This document shows, in pieces, positions 57,770-64,000 of a DNA stretch of 64,000 nucleotides; the stretch's first letter is position 1; each line of letters starts with the position of its first letter. Position numbers and translations under genes: made by a program. The DNA is from Brachyhypopomus gauderio (Eukaryota; Chordata; Actinopteri; Gymnotiformes; Hypopomidae): contig NC_135211.1 of the NCBI RefSeq assembly GCF_052324685.1, positions 54,976,055 through 55,040,054 on the forward strand. Direction: 5' to 3'. Below the pieces are notes generated by a model that worked only from the letters and a program-made list of their open reading frames with translations, ran no database searches and had not been told where the DNA came from.

Positions 57770-58237
57770 AAGCTCTCTTACTGACTCCTTGCTTGCTTAC
57801 GATAAGCATGAAGCAGCCAGCTCTAGTCTTAAGGGAATCATTTCATGACCTTCAAAGGTCTCTTAGAACATGGTCACTTTGGATTCCTCCAGCAAACAGT
57901 TGACATCTTTGCCACATCTCTTTTTACTTTTGGACAAAGGCTGTCCATAAGCCGAAGGAAGCAGAGGAAAGTCCAATTCAGTCAAAACTTAAGCATGTCG
58001 TGAAGTGGTACACCTATGCTTTTGGACAACGCGTACATGCAAGTTGACACCTACACATTTCCTTCTCCAAATGCTTTATCAGCAGATGAATTGAACATCT
58101 AGAGTCTCGAGTTCTGACAATCCCACTGTGAAATCTCACAACAAAACATCAAACAGTTTACGTCTGTTTATAATTTTTCAACAGAATGCACAGGTCATTC
58201 AAAAGCTGAGGCTTTCCGCCTAGCTAGGTCGAGTTCA

Positions 58238-58310
58238 TGCCGAAACCCGGGATTGAACAAGGGACCTTTAGATCTTCAGTCTAACGCTCTCCCAACTGAG
58301 CTATTCCGGC
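58238..58310 (-). pseudogene. tRNA-Phe (GAA), array copy 23, class B
   Basis: Same damaged B box (TGTTCAATCC) as copies 9, 11 and 13. Confidence 0.75.
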
Positions 58311-58585
58311 AAGCTGCAGATAAACCACGTCGAGATGCAAACGAAACTTTATCAACGACTGTTACCTTTCCTTAGGTTCTTGCAACATGCTTTCACAGCG
58401 TAACGGTTTCGGCACAGTGAAATTCACGGACAGGTACAGCAAGACCTAATTTGGCAATGTTTATCATGATGCCAACATGAGAAAACCTTGTGGGTCAATG
58501 CTGGATTCGGTATTATTTCCTAGTCGGGCTGAGCTGATCCGTAAGCTTTCCTTAAAACTCCAATCAAAAGGATAAACTCTTGAGA

Positions 58586-58658
58586 GGGGGATTAGCTCAA
58601 GTGGTAGAGCGCTCGCTTTGCATGCGAGAGGTAGTGGGATCGATGCCCACATTCTCCA
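58586..58658 (+). tRNA. trnaa-ugc: tRNA-Ala (TGC), array copy 24
   Basis: Consensus. Confidence 0.95.
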
Positions 58659-59126
58659 AAGCTCTCTTACTGACTCCTTGCTTGCTTACGATAAGCATGA
58701 AGCAGCCAGCTCTAGTCTTAAGGGAATCATTTCATGACCTTCAAAGGTCTCTTAGAACATGGTCACTTTGGATTCCTCCAGCAAACAGTTGACATCTTTG
58801 CCACATCTCTTTTTACTTTTGGACAAAGGCTGTCCATAAGCCGAAGGAAGCAGAGGAAAGTCCAATTCAGTCGAAACTTAAGCATGTCGTGAAGTGGTAC
58901 ACCTATGCTTTTGGACAACGCGTACATGCAAGTTGACACCTACACATTTCCTTCTCCAAATGCTTTATCAGCAGATGAATTGAACATCTAGAGTCTCGAG
59001 TTCTGACAATCCCACTGTGAAATCTCACAACAAAACATCAAACAGTTTATGTCTGTTTATAATTTTTCAACAGAATGCACAGGTCATTCAAAAGCTGAGG
59101 CTTTCCACCTAGCTAGGTCGAATTCA

Positions 59127-59199
59127 TGCCGAAACCCGGGATCGAACCAGGGACCTTTAGATCTTCAGTCTAACGCTCTCCCAACTGAGCTATTTCGGC
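59127..59199 (-). tRNA. trnaf-gaa: tRNA-Phe (GAA), array copy 24
   Basis: Consensus; opens the third four-unit block (ACCACGTCAAGATG marker). Confidence 0.96.
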
Positions 59200-59474
59200 A
59201 AGCTGCAGATAAACCACGTCAAGATGCAAACGAAACTTTATCAACGACTGTTACCTTTCCTTAGGTTCTTGCAACATGCTTTCACAGCGTAACGGTTTCG
59301 GCACAGTGAAATTCACGGACAGGTACAGCAAGACCTAATTTGGCAATGTTTATCATGATGCCAACATGAGAAAACCTTGTGGGTCAATGCTGGATTCGGT
59401 ATTATTTCCTAGTCAGGCTGAGCTGATCCGTAAGCTTTCCTTAAAACTCCAATCAAAAGAATAAACTCTTGAGA

Positions 59475-59547
59475 GGGGGATTAGCTCAAGTGGTAGAGCG
59501 CTCGCTTTGCATGCGAGAGGTAGTGGGATCGATGCCCACATTCTCCA
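59475..59547 (+). tRNA. trnaa-ugc: tRNA-Ala (TGC), array copy 25
   Basis: Consensus; AAAAGAATAAACT flank. Confidence 0.95.
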
Positions 59548-60015
59548 AAGCTCTCTTACTGACTCCTTGCTTGCTTACGATAAGCATGAAGCAGCCAGCT
59601 TTAGTCTTAAGGGAATAATTTCATGACCTTCAAAGGTCTCTTAGAACATGGTCACTTTGGATTCCTCCAGCAAACAGGTGACATCTTTGCCACATCTCTT
59701 TTTACTTTTGGACAAAGGCTGTCCATAAGCCGAAGGAAGCAGAGGAAAGTCCAATTCAGTCAAAACTTAAGCATGTCGTGAAGTGGTACACCTATGCTTT
59801 TGGACAACGCGTACATGCAAGTTGACACCTACACATTTCCTTCTCCAAATGCTTTATCAGCAGATGAATTGAACATCTAGAGTCTCGAGTTCTGACAATC
59901 CCACTGTGAAATCTCACAACAAAACATCAAACAGTTTATGTCTGTTTATAATTTTTCAACAGAATGCACAGGTCATTCAAAAGCTGAGGCTTTCCGCCTA
60001 GCTAGGTCGAGTTCA

Positions 60016-60088
60016 TGCCGAAACCCGGGATCGAACCAGGGACCTTTAGATCTTCAGTCTAACGCTCTCCCAACTGAGCTATTTCGGC
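60016..60088 (-). tRNA. trnaf-gaa: tRNA-Phe (GAA), array copy 25
   Basis: Consensus. Confidence 0.96.
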
Positions 60089-60364
60089 AAGCTGCAGATA
60101 AACCACGTCGAGATGCAAACGAAACTTTATCAACGACTGTTACCTTTCCTTAGGTTCTTGCAACATGCTTTCACAGCGTAACGGTTTCGGCACAGTGAAA
60201 TTCACGGACAGGTACGGCAAAGACCTAATTTGGCAATGTTTATCATGATGCCAACATGAGAAAACCTTGTGGGTCAATGCTGGATTCGGTATTATTTCCT
60301 AGTCGGGCTGAGCTGATCCGTAAGCTTTCCTTAAAACTCCAATCAAAAGTATAAACTCTTGAGA

Positions 60365-60437
60365 GGGGGATTAGCTCAAGTGGTAGAGCGCTCGCTTTGC
60401 ATGCGAGAGGTAGTGGGATCGATGCCCACATTCTCCA
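60365..60437 (+). tRNA. trnaa-ugc: tRNA-Ala (TGC), array copy 26
   Basis: Consensus. Confidence 0.95.
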
Positions 60438-60905
60438 AAGCTCTCTTACTGACTCCTTGCTTGCTTACGATAAGCATGAAGCAGCCATCTCTAGTCTTAA
60501 GGGAATCATTTCATGACCTTCAAAGGTCTCTTAGAACATGGTCACTTTGGATTCCTCCAGCAAACAGTTGACATCTTTGCCACATCTCTTTTTACTTTTG
60601 GACAAAGACTGTCCATAAGCCGAAGGAAGCAGAGGAAAGTCCAATTCAGTCGAAACTTAAGCATGTCGTGAAGTGGTACACCTATGCTTTTGGACAACGC
60701 GTACATGCAAGTTGACACCTACACATTTCCTTCTCCAAATGCTTTATCAGCAAATGAATTGAACATCTAGAGTCTCGAGTTCTGACAATCCCACTGTGAA
60801 ATCTCACAACAAAACATCAAACAGTTTATGTCTGTTTATAATTTTTCAACAGAATGCACAGGTCATTCAAAAGCTGAGGCTTTCCGCCTAGCTAGGTCGA
60901 GTTCA

Positions 60906-60978
60906 TGCCGAAACCTGGGATCGAACCAGGGACCTTTAGATCTTCAGTCTAACGCTCTCCCAACTGAGCTATACCGGC
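60906..60978 (-). tRNA. trnaf-gaa: tRNA-Phe (GAA), array copy 26, class C
   Basis: Class C, as copies 16 and 20. Confidence 0.85.
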
Positions 60979-61253
60979 AAGCTGCAGATAAACCACGTCG
61001 AGATGCAAACGAAACTTTATCAACGACTGTTACCTTTCCTTAGGTTCTTGCAACATGCTTTCACAGCGTAACGGTTTCGGCACAGTGAAATTCACGGACA
61101 GGTACGGCAAGACCTAATTTGGCAATGTTTATCATGATGCCAACATGAGAAAACCTTGTGGGTCAATGCTGGATTCGGTATTATTTCCTAGTCGGGCTGA
61201 GCTGATCCGTAAGCTTTCATTAAAACTCCAATCAAAAGGATAAACTCTTGAGA

Positions 61254-61326
61254 GGGGGATTAGCTCAAGTGGTAGAGCGCTTGCTTTGCATGCGAGAGGT
61301 AGTGGGATCGATGCCCACATTCTCCA
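61254..61326 (+). tRNA. trnaa-ugc: tRNA-Ala (TGC), array copy 27
   Basis: CTTGC anticodon-stem variant. Confidence 0.93.
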
Positions 61327-61794
61327 AAGCTCTCTTACTGACTCCTTGCTTGCTTATGATAAGCATGAAGCAGCCAGCTCTAGTCTTAAGGGAATCATTT
61401 CATGACCTTCAAAGGTCTCTTAGAACATGGTCACTTTGGATTCCTCCAGCAAACAGTTGACATCTTTGCCACATCTCTTTTTACTTTTGGACAAAGGCTG
61501 TCCATAAGCCGAAGGAAGCAGAGGAAAGTCCAATTCAGTCGAAACTTAAGCATGTCGTGAAGTGGTACACCTATGCTTTTGGACAACGCGTACATGCAAG
61601 TTGACACCTACACATTTCCTTCTCCAAATGCTTTATCAGCAGATGAATTGAACATCTAGAGTCTCGAGTTCTGACAATCCCACTGTGAAATCTCACAACA
61701 AAACATCAAACAGTTTATGTCTGTTTATAATTTTTCAACAGAATGCACAGGTCATTCAAAAGCTGAGGCTTTCCACCTAGCTAGGTCGAATTCA

Positions 61795-61867
61795 TGCCGA
61801 AACCCGGGTTCGAACCAGGGACCTTTAGATCTTCAGTCTAACGCTCTCCCAACTGAGCTATTTCGGC
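61795..61867 (-). tRNA. trnaf-gaa: tRNA-Phe (GAA), array copy 27
   Basis: Consensus except T59 to A, making the B box GGTTCGAACC, also a consensus form. Confidence 0.95.
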
Positions 61868-62144
61868 AAGCTGCAGATAAACCACGTCGAGATGCAAACG
61901 AAACTTTATCAACGACTGTTACCTTTCCTTAGGTTCTTGCAACATGCTTTCACAGCGTAACGGTTTCGGCACAGTGAAATTCACGGACAGGTACAGCAAG
62001 ACCTAATTTGGCAATGTTTATCATGATGCCAACATGAGAAAACCTTGTGGGTCAATGCTGGATTCGGGTATTATTTTCCTTGTCAGGGCTGAGCTGATCC
62101 GTAAGCTTTCCTTAAAACTCCAATCAAAAGGAAAAACTCTTAGA

Positions 62145-62218
62145 GGGGGATTAGCTCAAGTAGGTAGAGCGCTCGCTTTGCATGCGAGAGGTAGTGGGAT
62201 CGATGCCCACATTCTCCA
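62145..62218 (+). tRNA. tRNA-Ala (TGC), array copy 28, one-base insertion
   Basis: 74 nt. An extra A in the D loop (AAGTAGGTAGAG). Surrounding sequence also has many one-base indels, so this may be an assembly error. Confidence 0.8.
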
Positions 62219-62690
62219 AAGCTCTCTTACTGACTCCTTGCATGCTTACGATAAGCATGAAGCAGCCATCTCTAGTCCTTAAGGGAATCATTTCATGACC
62301 TTCAAAGGTCTCTTAGAACATGGTCACTTTGGATTCCTCCAGCAAACAGTTGACATCTTTGCCACATCTCTTTTTACTTTTTGGACAAAGACTGTCCATA
62401 TGCCGAAGGGAAGCAGAGGAAAGTCCAATTCAGTCGAAACTTAAGCATGTCGTGAAGTGGTACACCTATGCTTTTGGACATACGCGTACATGCAAGTTGA
62501 CACCTACACATTTCCTTCTCCAAATGCTTTATCAGCAAATGAATTGAACATCTAGAGTCTCGAGTTCTGACAATCCCACTGTGAAATCTCACAACAAAAC
62601 ATCAAACAGTTTATGTCTGTTTATAATTTTTCAACAGAATGCACAGGTCATTCAAAAGCTGAGGCTTTCCGCCTAGCTAGGTCGAGTTCA

Positions 62691-62763
62691 TGCCGAAACC
62701 TGGGATCGAACCAGGGACCTTTAGATCTTCAGTCTAACGCTCTCCCAACTGAGCTATACCGGC
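62691..62763 (-). tRNA. trnaf-gaa: tRNA-Phe (GAA), array copy 28, class C
   Basis: Class C; intact B box. Confidence 0.85.
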
Positions 62764-63042
62764 AAGCTGCAGATAAACCACGTCGAGATGCAAACGAAAC
62801 TTTATCAACGACTGTTACCTTTCCTTAGGTTCTTGCAACATGCTTTCACAGCGTAACGGTTTCGGCACAGTGAAATTCACCGGACAGGTACAGCAAGACC
62901 TAATTTGGCAATGTTTATCATGATGCCAACATGAGAAAACCTTGTGGGTCAATGCTGGATTCGGTATTATTTCCTAGTCAGGCTGAGCTGATCCGTAAGC
63001 TTTCCTTAAAACTCCAATCAAAAGGATAAAACTCATGAGGAG

Positions 63043-63117
63043 GGGGGATTAGGCTCAAGTTGGTAGAGCGCTCGCTTTGCATGCGAGAGGTAGTGGGATC
63101 GATGCCCACATTCTCCA
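63043..63117 (+). pseudogene. tRNA-Ala (TGC), array copy 29, two one-base insertions
   Basis: 75 nt. An extra G before the D stem and an extra T in the D loop (TTAGGCTCAAGTTGG) disrupt the A box. Likely sequence error given neighbouring indels. Confidence 0.65.
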
Positions 63118-63587
63118 AAAGCTCTCTTACTGACTCCTTGCTTGCTTACGATAAGCATGAAGCAGCCAGCTTTAGTCTTAAGGGAAAAATTTCATGACCT
63201 TCAAAGGTCTCTTAGAACATGGTCACTTTGGATTCCTCCAGCAAACAGGTGACATCTTTGCCACATCTCTTTTTACTTTTGGACAAAGGCTGTCCATAAG
63301 CCGAAGGAAGCAGAGGAAAGTCCAATTCAGTCAAAACTTAAGCATGTCGTGAAGTGGTACACCTATGCTTTAGGACAACGCGTACATGCAAGTTGACACC
63401 TACACATTTCCTTCTCCAAATGCTTTATCAGCAGATGAATTTGAACATCTAGAGTCTCGAGTTCTGACAATCCCACTGTGAAATCTCACAACAAAACATC
63501 AACAGTTTATGTCTGTTTATAATTTTTCAACAGAATGCCACAGGTCATTCAAAAGCTGAGGCTTTCCGCCTAGCTAGGTCGAGTTCA

Positions 63588-63661
63588 TGCCCGAAACCTG
63601 GGATCGAACCAGGGACCTTTAGATCTTCAGTCTAACGCTCTCCCAACTGAGCTATACCGGC
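63588..63661 (-). tRNA. tRNA-Phe (GAA), array copy 29, class C, one-base insertion
   Basis: 74 nt. Plus strand TGCCCGAAACC has an extra C in the acceptor. Otherwise class C. Confidence 0.7.
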
Positions 63662-63936
63662 AAGCTGCAGATAAACCACGTCGAGATGCAAACGAAACTT
63701 TATCAACGACTGTTACCTTTCCTTAGGTTCTTGCAACATGCTTTCACAGCGTAACGGTTTCGGCACAGTGAAATTCACGGACAGGTACGGCAAGGACCTA
63801 ATTTGGCAATGTTTATCATGATGCCAACATGAGAAAACCTTGTGGGTCAATGCTGGATTCGGTATTATTTCCTAGTCGGGCTGAGCTGATCCGTAAGCTT
63901 CATTAAAACTCCAATCAAAAGGATAAACTCTTGAGA

Positions 63937-64000
63937 GGGGGATTAGCTCAAGTGGTAGAGCGCTTGCTTTGCATGCGAGAGGTAGTGGGATCGATGCCCA
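63937..64000 (+). tRNA. trnaa-ugc: tRNA-Ala (TGC), array copy 30, cut by window end
   Basis: The first 64 nt match the CTTGC variant; the T arm and acceptor 3' strand lie beyond the window. Confidence 0.9.

Larger units (their letters stand above)
37927..64000. repeat. tandem array of an 889-890 bp tRNA-Ala/tRNA-Phe unit, about 29 copies
   Basis: From about 37927 to the window end the sequence repeats with a period of 889 or 890 bp. Each unit has tRNA-Ala(TGC) on + and, 468 bp further on, tRNA-Phe(GAA) on -, so the two genes converge. The next Ala starts 276 bp after Phe, divergently. The spacer has no open frame of note and is nearly as conserved as the tRNAs, which indicates recent expansion or gene conversion. 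Diagnostic differences define classes that recur in order (see findings). The array continues past 64000. Units after about 62034 carry scattered single-base insertions and deletions. Confidence 0.98.

Noticed and set aside
38129-64000. Repeated 62-, 70- and 71-codon open frames in every unit on both strands
   Set aside because: They run through the tRNA genes and spacer, break in variant units, and simply mirror the DNA repeat. They are not protein genes.
37927-64000. rDNA, 5S, histone or snRNA array
   Set aside because: Each unit folds only two tRNAs. No 5S box C, snRNA proximal element or histone frame is present in the spacer.

Overview
The window is vertebrate genomic DNA, most likely from a teleost fish. 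It has multi-exon genes with GT-AG introns, vertebrate-type tRNAs, fish-style non-LTR retrotransposon tails (L2-like), hAT-type non-autonomous elements and a Ty3/Gypsy element. No prokaryotic or organellar features are seen.

Layout. 1-8800 is repeat-rich intergenic DNA: microsatellites, a 35-bp minisatellite, a candidate hAT relic and an unidentified Cys-rich coding-like stretch. 8834-15915 (+) is a complete 16-exon slc44a1 (choline transporter-like protein 1), with an L2-like retrotransposon tail in its fifth intron. 16787-17938 (-) is an intact single-exon actin-related gene of the ACTL7-like group, tail-to-tail with slc44a1. 18334-23519 (-) is a complete 8-coding-exon aptx (aprataxin, DNA 5'-end repair). 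Its introns hold a small hAT element with a perfect 8-bp target duplication and two non-LTR retrotransposon fragments.

23.6-37.9 kb contains no cellular gene. It is a nested stack of mobile elements: one L2-like element (-) is split by an L1-like insertion, itself split by a hAT element carrying a further L2-like tail. The same L2-like element is split again by a degraded Ty3/Gypsy element, which itself carries two further DNA elements. A decayed tRNA-Phe/tRNA-Ala relic lies at 24955-25144.

37927-64000 (41% of the window, continuing past its end) is a tandem array of about 29 copies of an 889-890 bp unit. Each unit encodes a tRNA-Ala(TGC) on + and a tRNA-Phe(GAA) on -, converging toward each other. 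Most copies keep intact cloverleaf sequences. Sequence classes recur in a fixed order, giving two-unit and four-unit higher-order repeats, and one tRNA-Phe class has a damaged B box. The last two units carry scattered one-base indels that look like assembly error or decay at the array edge. This array, its higher-order structure and its relic 13 kb away are the most interesting content.

All exon boundaries were deduced by hand from splice consensus, reading-frame continuity and remembered family sequence; no alignment or RNA evidence was available.
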